The notes beneath the pieces are model-generated. The model was not told the DNA's origin. It made no database searches and saw only the letters and a list, made by a program, of their open reading frames with translations. A program made the position numbers and the translations under genes. From Sporosarcina sp. BP05 (GTDB lineage Bacteria > Bacillota > Bacilli > Bacillales_A > Planococcaceae), in assembly GCF_014282005.1 (NCBI RefSeq), contig NZ_JACFTD010000009.1:1-64000 (forward strand): a stretch of 64,000 nt of DNA. Reading direction: 5' to 3'. Below are positions 8,637 through 17,944 of this stretch, in pieces. How positions within the stretch are numbered: position 1 is the first letter of the stretch; each line of letters begins with the position of its first letter.

Positions 8637-9965
8637 ATGCATACAAAGAAAAAGTATAAACGACATATCTCCCCTCCAGTGGTGATTGCCGGGAATTTTC
8701 TGCTACTAATCCTTATCGGTACGCTACTTTTGAAATTGCCAATCGCGACTGAACATCCAATCACTTGGATAGATGCGCTATTTACGGTAACGTCTGCAAC
8801 GACGGTGACGGGGCTAATTGTATTCGACCCGAGCTCTACACTCACCTTATTCGGTGAAATCGTTCTAATGTCCCTTATTCAAGTTGGAGGAATCGGCTTG
8901 ATGGTATTTGCTGTAGCGATACTTTTATTGCTTGGTCGCAAAGTTGGAATGCAGAACAGAATTTATCTACAAGAATCATTTAGTTTTCAAACGCTCGGAG
9001 GAATGGTCAAATTCGTTCGTCAGATTCTTCTTTTTGTTCTAATTGTTGAAGGGGTCGCCATTATTATCCTGTCGTTCTATTGGGTACCAACTTTCGGGTT
9101 GCAAGATGGAATTTATTACAGTACTTTCCATGTCATCTCAGCATTTAATAACGCTGGTTTTTCATTATTCCCTGATAACCTCACTCAATTTGTTAGCGAT
9201 CCGCTTGTTAATCTTGTTCTTTCCTCATTACTGATCATTGGAGGACTAGGGTTTGTAGTCGTGCTAGATCTTATTAAAAATAAGTCGTTCGTGCATTGGT
9301 CACTTCATACGAAGATGATGATTACCGGAACGATTGCATTAAATTGTGTGGCCACAGTGACAATCTTTGTTCTTGAGTTTAACAATGTGCACACAATTGC
9401 TGACTTTTCATTGGCCGATAAAGCACTGGCATCTTATTTCCAGGCGGTTTCACCTCGTACCGCCGGCTTTAACACAATCCCGACTGGTGACATGGAAGAT
9501 GCTTCTTTGTTATTCACAATGTTCCTCATGTTCATTGGCGGAGGTAGTGCCTCAACTGCGTCGGGTATTAAATTGACCACATTTATGATTATTATCTTAG
9601 CAACCATTTCCTATTTTAGATCCATAGGGGAACCTCATCTTTTTGGGAGGACAATCAGATTTGAAATCATCTTTCGATCGTTAGCAATTGCAGCGGTTAG
9701 TACTATGATCGTTTTTGGTTTTATATTTTTATTAACAATTACAGAAACCATCCCAGTATTTCCTCTCGCATTCGAAGTCTTTTCAGCATTCGGGACTGTG
9801 GGATTATCAATGGGGGTAACCGAAGACTTTAGTGCTATTGGAAGAGTGTTATTATGTGCAGTGATGTTTTTAGGTCGCATTGGTCCACTGACATTATTCT
9901 TTTTACTGTTGAAACCGAAAAAAGAGTCTTTCCGTTATCCTTATGATCAAGTCCAGTCTGGATGA
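8637..9965 (+). CDS. KtrB/KtrD-type potassium uptake membrane subunit
   Basis: The 442-residue protein is a Trk/Ktr/HKT channel with four pore loops: TVTSATTVTGL, VISAFNNAGFSLF, SPRTAGFNTIP and FSAFGTVGLSMG. Each carries the selectivity-filter glycine. Ktr systems take up K+ with a cytoplasmic RCK ring subunit (KtrA or KtrC). No such gene is adjacent, as for B. subtilis ktrD, so the partner must be elsewhere. GGGAG precedes the ATG. I looked for a c-di-AMP (ydaO-type) leader upstream and did not see its conserved blocks. Confidence 0.9.
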   Translation: MHTKKKYKRHISPPVVIAGNFLLLILIGTLLLKLPIATEHPITWIDALFTVTSATTVTGLIVFDPSSTLTLFGEIVLMSLIQVGGIGLMVFAVAILLLLGRKVGMQNRIYLQESFSFQTLGGMVKFVRQILLFVLIVEGVAIIILSFYWVPTFGLQDGIYYSTFHVISAFNNAGFSLFPDNLTQFVSDPLVNLVLSSLLIIGGLGFVVVLDLIKNKSFVHWSLHTKMMITGTIALNCVATVTIFVLEFNNVHTIADFSLADKALASYFQAVSPRTAGFNTIPTGDMEDASLLFTMFLMFIGGGSASTASGIKLTTFMIIILATISYFRSIGEPHLFGRTIRFEIIFRSLAIAAVSTMIVFGFIFLLTITETIPVFPLAFEVFSAFGTVGLSMGVTEDFSAIGRVLLCAVMFLGRIGPLTLFFLLLKPKKESFRYPYDQVQSG

Positions 9966-10015
9966 AAAATAAATGGTTCAAAGTACAAAAAAAATAGCCG
10001 TATAATCCTTCCTCT

Positions 10016-10044
10016 TTGACAAATACTATTTGCGAGGACATAAA
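10016..10044 (+). promoter_or_regulatory. Sigma-A-like promoter for the deacetylase gene
   Basis: TTGACA, a 17-base spacer, then CATAAA, about 50 bases upstream of the GTG start at 10093. Confidence 0.5.
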
Positions 10045-10092
10045 CACAAAAAAAATCCTCTGCCAAAATAGCAAGGCAAGGAGGGATAATAC

Positions 10093-10842
10093 GTGAAGTA
10101 TTGGGGATTAAAATTAGGAATTGTTAGTGTACTGTTTTTTTCAATTGCTTATGTTTCTTTTGCAACTGAGAAAGATAGGCCATATTACGAAGATAAAGGC
10201 TATGTACTGTGGAATATCAAGACAGAAGAGAAAATCATTGCTCTTACATTTGACGATGGTCCACACGCTACATATACACCACAAATTTTAGATGTGCTTA
10301 ATAAATATGATGCGAAGGCTACATTTTTTGTTATTGGTGAGCGCGCAAAAAAATTTCCTGCTATTATCCTCAGAGAACAAGATGAGGGCCATGAAATAGC
10401 CAATCATACGTATACCCACCCCTATTCAAAAACTGCAGAAGTGCTAAAATCTGAATTAATAAAGACAAATGAGGTCATTTATGACATTACCGGTACTTAT
10501 CCATCTTTGTATCGGCCCGTAGGTGGAAGTTATAATGATCGTATTATTAATATTGCCCTGGAGAATGGGTTTAGAGTAGTTATGTGGTCATGGCATCAGG
10601 ATACAAAAGATTGGAAAAGACCAGGGGTATATAATATTGTAACAACAGTATTGTCAGGCGCTAAACCAGGTGATGTTGTTTTATTTCACGATGCGGGCGG
10701 TGATCGCTCCCAAACCGTGCAAGCACTCGAGGAAATTCTACCTGCACTTAAGAAGCAGGGATATGAATTCGTCACGATATCTGAACTTTGGAATAGGAAT
10801 GGTAGTAAAGTTTCAAATCAAAAAGATGATTTATTGAAATGA
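10093..10842 (+). CDS. Secreted or membrane-anchored polysaccharide deacetylase (NodB domain)
   Basis: The 249-residue protein has an N-terminal hydrophobic signal/anchor (residues 5-24) and a NodB carbohydrate esterase 4 domain. Motif 1 is LTFDDGPH (catalytic Asp and metal Asp), motif 2 HEIANHTYTHP (metal His pair), motif 3 RPVGGSYN, motif 4 MWSWHQDTKDW, motif 5 LFHDAGGDRSQTV. Motif 3 is RPVGG rather than the common RPPYG, a small deviation. Such enzymes remove N-acetyl groups from peptidoglycan or other glycans outside the membrane. The start is GTG, 8 bases after AGGAGGG. Substrate is not determinable. Confidence 0.88.
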   Translation: MKYWGLKLGIVSVLFFSIAYVSFATEKDRPYYEDKGYVLWNIKTEEKIIALTFDDGPHATYTPQILDVLNKYDAKATFFVIGERAKKFPAIILREQDEGHEIANHTYTHPYSKTAEVLKSELIKTNEVIYDITGTYPSLYRPVGGSYNDRIINIALENGFRVVMWSWHQDTKDWKRPGVYNIVTTVLSGAKPGDVVLFHDAGGDRSQTVQALEEILPALKKQGYEFVTISELWNRNGSKVSNQKDDLLK

Positions 10843-11098
10843 AGTGCCATAAGATTTATCTACGATAGGCATATTGATGATTTCAAATTTCCCATTGTAA
10901 GTATAATAGGGCTGTCTACCATTAGTGTTGTGAAAGCAGTTAAAGTTAGTCGAAAACCAGTTTTAGTGTAACTATTTGTGTCACTTTTTTCACACCTCAG
11001 TTACCCCCAAACGTTTCTTATAATCGCCGCGGACACTAATTTACGCTGCATTTGTTATACTGCTCTATGTAGAAACTTTCATAGAGGGAGTGTTATGT

Positions 11099-11815
11099 AT
11101 GCAAATCATAAAAGGTAAAAACGCTATAATTACTGGTGCAGGCAGGGGTATCGGCCGCGCAACAGCCATTGCTTTTGCTCAAGAAGGCATCAATGTAGGA
11201 CTTATCGGAAAAACAGCCGAAAACCTTGAGAAAGTAGTAAAAGAACTAAGCGAATACGGTGTCGAAGTGACGATGGCAACTGCTGATGTATCGGATAATG
11301 AATCGGTTATTGCTGCAGTCGAACATATCAAATCAGAGCTTGGTCCAATCGATATCCTCATTAACAATGCAGGCATCGGTAAATTTGGCAAGTTCCTTGA
11401 CCTTTCACCAGAAGAATTCAAAAATATTATTGATGTGAACTTGATGGGCGTCTATTACGTCACACGAGCTGTTCTTCCAGAAATGATTGAAAGAGAATCA
11501 GGCGACATCATTAATATTTCCTCAACTGCCGGTCAGAAAGGCGCACCTGTTACAAGCGCATACAGTGCATCAAAATTCGGCGTTCTCGGACTTACGGAAT
11601 CACTTATGCTTGAAGTAAGAAAGCATAACATCCGTGTCAGCGCATTAACGCCAAGCACAGTTGCTACAGATTTGGCTTTCAGTGAAAACTTAACGGACGG
11701 CAATCCTGATAAAGTAATGCAACCGGAAGATCTTGCAGAAGTAATGGTCGCACAGTTGAAACTGCACCCACGTATTCTTGTTAAGTCTGCTGGTTTATGG
11801 TCGACGAACCCTTAA
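11099..11815 (+). CDS. Short-chain dehydrogenase/reductase, 3-oxoacyl-ACP-reductase-like
   Basis: The 238-residue classical SDR has the cofactor motif TGAGRGIG near the N-terminus, NNAG, catalytic Ser in INISSTAGQ and YSASK. It is FabG-like, but the C-terminus ([18 protein letters not shown]) differs from housekeeping FabG and the gene stands alone, so substrate is open. I place the start at ATG 11099, about 10 bases after GAGGG; a GTG at 11090 overlaps that site. A strong terminator follows. Confidence 0.85.
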   Translation: MQIIKGKNAIITGAGRGIGRATAIAFAQEGINVGLIGKTAENLEKVVKELSEYGVEVTMATADVSDNESVIAAVEHIKSELGPIDILINNAGIGKFGKFLDLSPEEFKNIIDVNLMGVYYVTRAVLPEMIERESGDIINISSTAGQKGAPVTSAYSASKFGVLGLTESLMLEVRKHNIRVSALTPSTVATDLAFSENLTDGNPDKVMQPEDLAEVMVAQLKLHPRILVKSAGLWSTNP

Positions 11816-11823
11816 TACCCCAG

Positions 11824-11869
11824 AATGTAAAAAGCCTTCCAAATCCCCTTTGGAAGGCTTTTTTACATT
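11824..11869. terminator. Bidirectional terminator
   Basis: Arms AAAAAGCCTTCCAAA and TTTGGAAGGCTTTTTT, extended by AATGT/ACATT, serve the SDR gene and the convergent DUF420 gene. Confidence 0.88.
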
Positions 11870-11886
11870 CTACAAACACTAATCAC

Positions 11887-12447
11887 TTAATAATAAGGCG
11901 AAATCAATATATAGACCAACACACCAGTAAAACTAACATACAGCCAAATCGGCATTGTCCAACGAGCAATTTTCTTATGACGCTCATTCTCCATATTCCA
12001 TGCTCGCGCCACACTTGTAAGTGCAAGCGGGACTATAGCTGCTGCAAGGATAATATGTGTGATTAGAATGAAGTAATAGAATCCAGCCATAAAGCCCTCT
12101 CCACCGTAGGGCGTGGATGGAGCCAGATAATGGTAAGAGACGTACGTAATTAGGAAGAGAAACGTTGTTACAAACGCCGCGTAAATAAAACGGCGATGAA
12201 CAGTGATATTTCGTTTAAGAATGGCGATTAGAGCACAAACCAGGAATACAAACGTAAAACTATTCAAAATTGCATTCGTCAAAGGCAGAATTGTTAGATC
12301 GAACGCATCAAAATCTTTAACGCCTCGCATTCCAGACAAGACGCCAATTGCGCCGATAAGTATAACAGAAAGTGCAATAATCCATGGTTTATAATTACGT
12401 TTTTTAAACGTTTTTGTAGACTGTTCATTTTTCATCATAAATGTCAT
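11887..12447 (-). CDS. DUF420 membrane protein (YozB/CtaM family)
   Basis: About 186 residues with five membrane segments and DUF420 features: conserved His residues in VHRRFIYAAF, SYHYLAPSTPYGGEG, LITHIILAA and RHKKIARWTMPIWLYVSFTGVLVY. The staphylococcal member CtaM is needed for a heme A-type terminal oxidase, so a role in oxidase maturation is possible. ATG codons at 12447, 12438 and 12435 compete; GGAGTGA lies 1 base before the first and about 10 before the second, so the start may be a few codons later. Monocistronic. Confidence 0.82.
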   Translation of the reverse strand: MTFMMKNEQSTKTFKKRNYKPWIIALSVILIGAIGVLSGMRGVKDFDAFDLTILPLTNAILNSFTFVFLVCALIAILKRNITVHRRFIYAAFVTTFLFLITYVSYHYLAPSTPYGGEGFMAGFYYFILITHIILAAAIVPLALTSVARAWNMENERHKKIARWTMPIWLYVSFTGVLVYILISPYY

Positions 12448-12686
12448 TCACTCCATTACTAGTTGAATAAAACGCTATCCTATAATTGTATAGCAAGAAG
12501 TAAATCAGTGCCTTATCAAAGAGTACTTTTTTGTGAACGAATACTGTGTATGTTGAACATATCTGTTGATTAACCCTTTATTTGCTTAAAATACTGGTGA
12601 GAAGGGCTAATAAAACACCGTTTTCACTAGACCATTTTCAGTCCGCTTTCGGCTAACTATTTATGACAGATTTACTGTGGGGCCCT

Positions 12687-12730
12687 AGTGTGGCTAGAAG
12701 TGACTCCGTCACTTCTAGCCACACTTTTTT
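12687..12730 (+). terminator. Strong terminator hairpin with no upstream gene
   Basis: An uninterrupted 18-bp stem, AGTGTGGCTAGAAGTGAC against its complement, has a 3-base loop and six T on the plus strand. No plus-strand gene precedes it, so it may end a small RNA or be left from a lost gene. Confidence 0.65.
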
Positions 12731-12989
12731 CAGTAATCCTGTTACGAATAGTTGCCTGTCGCGTTCCTACAATGTTCAAGTGAAAAATGCAGGTATGTTT
12801 GAATGAAACGAATAGATGACTTTCTATATAGAGTGTAAGTGCCCGAAGATGCAATTTCTGGCACTCTTGCACGTTGGATAATGTGCTTCTTGCTTACTCT
12901 TAACAAAGTGAATGCATCTAATCATGTGACGTCCTATAGAAAGTGACTCTTCTTTAATTAAGAAAGAAAAAACCATAAAAAAAGCATCA

Positions 12990-13020
12990 GCCGCCAAAAT
13001 TGCATCTTTGGCGGCTTTTC
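12990..13020. terminator. Bidirectional hairpin terminator
   Basis: AGCCGCCAAA/TTTGGCGGCT stem with TTTT on the plus strand and seven T a few bases beyond on the minus strand. It sits just after the short minus-strand ORF remnant at 13038-13166. Confidence 0.65.
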
Positions 13021-13037
13021 TCCAGGTAGATGCCCCT

Positions 13038-13166
13038 TTATTCTTTCGTTCCAAAAAGTTTCTGCACTCTGTGTACAAATGCATTTGGAATGCGACGGAT
13101 GAAGGACCACCATACGATTAACGGTAAAAGTGTGTAGGGGTGCGACAATGTCGCATCCCTACACAT
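13038..13166 (-). pseudogene. Possible 3' remnant of a lost gene (42 codons)
   Basis: The frame reads protein-like toward its end (SHPYTLLPLIVWWSFI, then RRIPNAFVHRVQKLFGTKE) and stops 18 bases before a terminator on the same strand, as the tail of a real gene would. It has no ribosome site, and its 5' end runs into an inverted repeat at 13131-13166. I do not recognise the family. A chance ORF remains possible. Confidence 0.3.
13131..13166. repeat. Isolated inverted repeat without T-run
   Basis: TGTGTAGGGGTGCGAC and GTCGCATCCCTACACA form a 16-bp stem with one G-T pair around a 3-base loop. No T-run follows on either strand, so it is not a typical terminator. The remainder of the 980-base gap 12448-13427 shows only the hairpins listed here and repeat copy 2. 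Confidence 0.6.
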
Positions 13167-13290
13167 TCAGACATCTCGATAATGGTATAGTAGTCATTCA
13201 ATTCCAAAGCGATCCAAATGGAACTATACACATAGCACCCAGTAGGTGATCAAGTTATTTGCTGGTTACTTGGTAAATCAACAGACTTAT

Positions 13291-13352
13291 AGGTTGAACA
13301 AATAAATCCTCATATAAGCCTTGAGCCGTACCTAAATCAATGGAATTCTTTA
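13291..13352 (-). repeat. Degenerate dispersed repeat, copy 2 (inverted)
   Basis: The minus strand reads AAAGAATTCCATTGATTTAG, then a GGTACGGCTC segment, and ends TTATTTGTTCAACC, matching copies at 8299 and 34504. Confidence 0.5.
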
Positions 13353-13427
13353 CTTCACACTAGATAGTTGAATAGTCCGAATTCTGGTATGCTAGTAACA
13401 GGTCATACTGTTGGAGCTGAACCCTTA

Positions 13428-14333
13428 ATGAATTTACTTTTAATTATTTTACCGGTATTTATCATCTTCTCTATTGGCTACATTGGACAAAAGTTTATAG
13501 GCTTTGATATTAAGTCTATTTCAACAGCAGCTCTTTATTTGATGTCGCCCTTTTTAGCGTTTCGGACATTTTACACAAATGAATTGACGATGGACTATTT
13601 CTATATTGTGTTATTTAGTCTACTCCTGACAACTATCCTGCTACTTGTCGTGTGGATTACGGCACTTAGTATGAAGGCAACGCGGTCACAATTATCAGCA
13701 ATGATTCTTGGGGGCGTATTTATGAATAGCGGGAACTACGGAGCACCGGTAGTCCTGTTTGCATTCGGAGCAGTCGGATTTGACTATGCCGTCATTATGA
13801 TGGTGTTTCAATCGTTACTCATGAATACTGTCGGCATCTTCTTTGCATCAATTGGTGGAGAAGAAAAATCTACATTAGGCCAGTCCGCACAACGAGTGAT
13901 CCGCATGCCGCTCATTTACGCCGCCTTTTTTGGAATCGCACTCCAGCTAGTTTCAATTCCTATTCCAACCGCAGTCATGGAAGCCATCAGTCTCGTTGCA
14001 GATGCATCTATTCCGACGGTAATGCTTGTACTCGGTATGCAGCTTGCAGCTATTTCGCGAAAAAGAGTCGCTTACCGTTTTGTTTCCGCAGTCAGCATCA
14101 TCAGAATGATAGCCTCTCCACTGATTGCAGTCGGAATTTTGTATTTCATGCCCGTCAATGACCTTCTAAAAGCGGTCATTATTGTACAAGCATCCATGCC
14201 GGCAGCGGCAAATACAACGATGCTTGCATTACAATTTGGGACGGAACCTGATCTTGTATCGTTTACAACATTTTTCACGACACTAATCAGTATTATCACC
14301 ATTCCCGTCGTACTGTTCTTCCTAGGTGTTTAA
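13428..14333 (+). CDS. AEC (auxin efflux carrier) family transporter
   Basis: The 301-residue protein has about ten membrane segments and the AEC fold signatures: FMNSGNYGAPVVLFAFG in the N-terminal half, PTVMLVLGMQLA and ASMPAAANTTMLALQFG in the C-terminal half. Bacterial members export or import organic acids such as malate. I start at ATG 13428 (MNLLLIILPVF), with GGAG 11 bases upstream; 20 further in-frame codons upstream begin with a weak codon and no ribosome site. Substrate unknown; the neighbours give no clue. Confidence 0.85.
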   Translation: MNLLLIILPVFIIFSIGYIGQKFIGFDIKSISTAALYLMSPFLAFRTFYTNELTMDYFYIVLFSLLLTTILLLVVWITALSMKATRSQLSAMILGGVFMNSGNYGAPVVLFAFGAVGFDYAVIMMVFQSLLMNTVGIFFASIGGEEKSTLGQSAQRVIRMPLIYAAFFGIALQLVSIPIPTAVMEAISLVADASIPTVMLVLGMQLAAISRKRVAYRFVSAVSIIRMIASPLIAVGILYFMPVNDLLKAVIIVQASMPAAANTTMLALQFGTEPDLVSFTTFFTTLISIITIPVVLFFLGV

Positions 14334-14436
14334 TTTTAACAGGTGATTGGATAACAGATTTGTCGTTCCCTCCCGTATAACTTCCCCCTACTACGGTTAG
14401 ATTGAAAGTAATCTACTTTAGATAAGGCCGGAAAGG

Positions 14437-14883
14437 ATGACCGAGTTGACAATGTTGCGCATAATTTTACGAATCGCGATGATTTCTGCCCTACTATTGA
14501 TTGTTGGTTGTAGCAATAAGAACCTAGTAACAGAATCTGAATCGCCAAAAGAGCCGCTTGGTGATACATACGGCTTCACCGCTTTTGATGTAGCAATTGA
14601 TACGAAAGAGATTAAAGGAGCAGTTACCGCCAATTATGATGAAAAGCGTGATAAAACAGAGGCAACTTACGAAAACCAAATGGAAGATCTTTATTTGCAT
14701 GGTGATAAAGCCATGGAAAAACTCAATACGATCTTTGAGGAACTATCGCTTGAACCCGACATGGATGACGTAGATATCATCAAGCAGGCATCAGAGGCAT
14801 TCGGAGTGATTGATTATAAAACGTTAAAATTGACAGTGAAATTTAAAGGTCATGATAAAAAAGTATTAATGATGACGAAGTAA
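14437..14883 (+). CDS. YusW-like lipoprotein
   Basis: About 148 residues. Residues 1-25 form a lipoprotein signal ending in the lipobox LIVGC, so the mature protein should be anchored on the outer face of the membrane. The rest, starting GDTYGFTAFDVAIDTKE, matches the layout of YusW-type domains of unknown function. The start is uncertain: ATG 14437 directly follows GGAAAGG, TTG 14446 is 9 bases after it, and ATG 14452 is 15 bases after. The TTG has the best spacing. Confidence 0.7.
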   Translation: MTELTMLRIILRIAMISALLLIVGCSNKNLVTESESPKEPLGDTYGFTAFDVAIDTKEIKGAVTANYDEKRDKTEATYENQMEDLYLHGDKAMEKLNTIFEELSLEPDMDDVDIIKQASEAFGVIDYKTLKLTVKFKGHDKKVLMMTK

Positions 14884-14900
14884 TCCCTGTAAAAAGATAG

Positions 14901-14937
14901 AAACGCCCCAATCAGCAAGTCGATTGAGGCGTTTTTT
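14901..14937. terminator. Bidirectional terminator
   Basis: AAACGCCCCAATC and GATTGAGGCGTTT pair around an 8-base loop with a T-run. It lies between the YusW-like gene and efeU. Confidence 0.82.
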
Positions 14938-14953
14938 CTTGCAATCACTAGTA

Positions 14954-16687
14954 CTACTTTTGCGCATCCACTCTTCTTTTATAAACAATCGTAATGACAA
15001 TGGTAACGAGTAAAATCGCCTGGGCAATTATTGTCTCGGCAGTCGGATAAAAGCCAATACCATTTAGGATTGGCAACCCCTTCACCACAGTCATTGACAC
15101 TACATTCGTCAATTGCAATGTATGCAAACTAACACCTATAATTTTAAATGCCAATACGTAGATGAGTACTGTCGCGACTAAAAAGAAACGATGAACTGGA
15201 ATCCGACCACTAATGCGCAGCAACAGAAAGGCAATAATGACTAAAATGATGATTGCGAGTACGATTCCGCTGATAAATTCAGCTGTCGGCATTTTCGGTG
15301 CAATACCAGCGTAAAAGACAATGGTTTCGGCTCCTTCTCTAAACACAGAAAGAAAACTGATGAAGGCCATCGCCCATACACTTTGTTTTGAGATTGCATT
15401 ACCCATCTGTTTCGAAATGTATTGATTCCACGAGATGACGGACGACTTTCTGTGAAGCCAAATCCCCACACCTAGCATGAGCACAGCCGCGGAAAGCCCG
15501 ATATATCCTTCCATCATTTCACGGCTTGTGCCGATGGTAAGCGATTGAAACAGTGTCGACATCAAAATGGCCGCAACTGCACTTACCGTAATTCCGCCGA
15601 GTGCCCCGAGGTAAATCCATTTTTGCTTGGCTTCCTGGCCAGATCTCTTTAGAAATGCAATAAGTCCAATCATAATGAGTAAGGCTTCCAATCCCTCACG
15701 TAGTAAAATGAGGGCTGAATCCCAGAAACTATACGTTGTATTTCCTTGTAGAAGAGCAATCTGCTGTTTGAAGTTGTCCAACTTCACGTTGATGTCCTTT
15801 TCATCTACTGTCTGCTTTGACAGATCGCTTACAAGAATCGGAATCTCATTTTCAATTTTCGTATAGAGTTTAGCGTTTTTCGTTCGGATATCGCCTTCAA
15901 CATTCGGCCAGATTGTGATGAATTCTCTTAGTGATTTAGCCGCTTCGTCGAATTTCTGGTTTTTAATAGAAACTTTACTGTCATCTAATAGATCAATTAG
16001 CGTAGCTAGCGAGTACCCCTCGTTTTTCACTACTACTTTTTCACCCAAAACAAAGTTTTGGATTGCTGTCGTTAATACATTGAATTGCTCCGTTAAAATA
16101 AGTGTATTCGGTTCATCTTCCGCTAAAGAAATGCGAATGAACGCGGTTTGTGTTTCAATTTTTCCGTAAGCGGCAAGATCTTGTTCCCGTACAGGCCGTT
16201 CACTTTTTTTCCAATCGGAAATGAAATTTTTAAGAGTAGCTTCCATCGTTGTTTTATCGCCTGATTGGATAGCCTCTTGAAGCACTTTCAAGGAAGGTTG
16301 GATTGCTTTATCAAAAACTTCCCTTTGCGCCTTTTCGTCGACAGGGTTCTCTGCTTTTTCAAGTGTATGCAATGCTTTTGATAGATTCGTTAATGCTTTA
16401 AGTCTGATTTCCGAACTTTTCGCTTCAAATGCTAGTTGCAGAGCTTGCTCGATTTCTTGAGATTTCACATTGTCCGCTACCGATAATTTTTGCCAATCCT
16501 CTTTGAAAGTGTCCAACGCCGCGATTGCCTCTGCATCATTTCCCTGTTTAGAGCCCATAATGGCATCACTGATTGAGATATACAATTCGCCGTATGATTC
16601 TGCCGCTTCAACTGGCGTCGTTATCAGTGTGAAAAATAGTAGTGCTATGAAACTGATTTGACTACAATATGCTAAAAAGTGCCTCAC
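14954..16687 (-). CDS. efeU: Iron permease EfeU (FTR1 family) with N-terminal extracytoplasmic domain
   Basis: The 577-residue protein has a signal peptide (residues 1-30), a helical extracellular region of about 300 residues, then an FTR1-type membrane domain. Two conserved REGxE iron-binding motifs are visible, REGLEALL and REGAETIVFY. With EfeO and EfeB it moves iron across the membrane. The GTG start at 16687 is 8 bases after GGGAG and lies inside the 3' end of efeB, giving a 26-base overlap. Third gene of the efeO-efeB-efeU operon. Confidence 0.9.
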   Translation of the reverse strand: MRHFLAYCSQISFIALLFFTLITTPVEAAESYGELYISISDAIMGSKQGNDAEAIAALDTFKEDWQKLSVADNVKSQEIEQALQLAFEAKSSEIRLKALTNLSKALHTLEKAENPVDEKAQREVFDKAIQPSLKVLQEAIQSGDKTTMEATLKNFISDWKKSERPVREQDLAAYGKIETQTAFIRISLAEDEPNTLILTEQFNVLTTAIQNFVLGEKVVVKNEGYSLATLIDLLDDSKVSIKNQKFDEAAKSLREFITIWPNVEGDIRTKNAKLYTKIENEIPILVSDLSKQTVDEKDINVKLDNFKQQIALLQGNTTYSFWDSALILLREGLEALLIMIGLIAFLKRSGQEAKQKWIYLGALGGITVSAVAAILMSTLFQSLTIGTSREMMEGYIGLSAAVLMLGVGIWLHRKSSVISWNQYISKQMGNAISKQSVWAMAFISFLSVFREGAETIVFYAGIAPKMPTAEFISGIVLAIIILVIIAFLLLRISGRIPVHRFFLVATVLIYVLAFKIIGVSLHTLQLTNVVSMTVVKGLPILNGIGFYPTAETIIAQAILLVTIVITIVYKRRVDAQK

Positions 16688-17939
16688 CGATATAACTCCC
16701 TTTTTGAATACCAGGGAAGCATGCAAAAAGTCCGCTGCCTCGATGTGTAATGTATTCATTCAATTTATCTGAACGACCGAAGCGATTTTGTATCGTTATA
16801 AACTGCTTCGGATTTTTTTGGAATGAAATGAAAAGTAATCCTGCATCGTATGCCCCTGTCTCATCAACAACGCCCGAGGCATAGCTGAATGCTCTTCTAT
16901 GGATACGTTCGCCCGCTTCCCTTGCAAGGCGGGAATGGGAATCCACCGGAATGACTGGATTGCCTTTTTCGTCTAAGCGATTCACTTCCAGCTCATCCAT
17001 TTCGTTCAATTTCCTAAGTGGTGCGCCACTATCTCGATGTCGTCCGAATACGTTTTCTTGCTCACGTAAAGCAGTGCGATCCCATGTTTCCAGATGCATT
17101 TGAATGCGACGAACAATTAAGTACGCTCCATCCGTCAACCAATTTTCGGATTCGCCCGGCTGAATCCAAACGACATTATTCATGTCTTGATTATTTTTCG
17201 AATTCGGATTGGCGCTTCCATCTTTAAACGCGAACAAGTTACGCGGAGTCTGTTTCACTCCATTCTTCACTGGGAATGAGTTAAAGCCAGTTTGAGACCA
17301 CGCTAATGAAACCTTTCCGGAAGCCGCGCGAATCAAATTTCGAACTGCATGAAACGCAACTTGTGGGTCATCCGCACATGCTTGGATGCAGATGTCTCCG
17401 CCTACATAAGCTGGATTAAGCTGATCTTTCGGGAAGTGTGGAAGGTCTTTAAGCTCTTTCGGTTTTTTACCGCTCAATCCCAGGCCTGGTTTCTCAAAAA
17501 GCGAAGGTCCAACGCCAAAGGTCAACGTTAAATTGGATGCATCAAGCCCTCGAGCTTCACCTGTATCTTTCGGTGGAACAAAACCATTTGCGTCAGATTG
17601 CGAAATGGATTCACCATTCATCAGACGGACTGCAAGAGGCGTCCACATTTTGAACAGCTCTTGCAGTTCATTTTTAGATGTTACCAAGACCTTTAAAGAT
17701 GCGAAGTAGACATGACTTTGGGTTTGCGTCGCAATTCCAGATTGATGCCTACCGTGAAACAACACTTTATTGGTAGCATTCATGTCATCTTCAAGAGCCA
17801 TCATTCCGAACGTATTCAGAATGCTACCTAACCCCGAAGCACCTATAGCAATCCCGACCGCTCCAGCGCCTGTATATTTCAGCATCTGTCTGCGTGATAT
17901 TTTCTTGTTGAATAATTTTTCTTGTTGTTGATCTGACAT
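16662..17939 (-). CDS. efeB: Tat-secreted Dyp-type heme peroxidase EfeB
   Basis: The 425-residue protein begins with a twin-arginine signal (SRRQMLKYTGAGAVGIAIGASG). The Dyp peroxidase core shows the GxxDG-type motif in FAFKDGSANP, with the catalytic Asp, and SHSRLAREAGERIHRRAFSY, containing the likely proximal heme His. EfeB acts outside the membrane in the ferrous-iron uptake system, probably oxidising Fe2+ for EfeU. I start at ATG 17939 because GGAG of the efeO tail lies 8 bases upstream; GTG 17948 overlaps the efeO stop. Confidence 0.92.
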   Translation of the reverse strand: MSDQQQEKLFNKKISRRQMLKYTGAGAVGIAIGASGLGSILNTFGMMALEDDMNATNKVLFHGRHQSGIATQTQSHVYFASLKVLVTSKNELQELFKMWTPLAVRLMNGESISQSDANGFVPPKDTGEARGLDASNLTLTFGVGPSLFEKPGLGLSGKKPKELKDLPHFPKDQLNPAYVGGDICIQACADDPQVAFHAVRNLIRAASGKVSLAWSQTGFNSFPVKNGVKQTPRNLFAFKDGSANPNSKNNQDMNNVVWIQPGESENWLTDGAYLIVRRIQMHLETWDRTALREQENVFGRHRDSGAPLRKLNEMDELEVNRLDEKGNPVIPVDSHSRLAREAGERIHRRAFSYASGVVDETGAYDAGLLFISFQKNPKQFITIQNRFGRSDKLNEYITHRGSGLFACFPGIQKGSYIGEALFSIL

Positions 17940-17944
17940 TCTAC

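Noticed and set aside
12824-13084. An 86-codon minus-strand frame
   Set aside because: It runs through a terminator hairpin and has no ribosome site; the short frame at 13038-13166 is the only protein-like part nearby.
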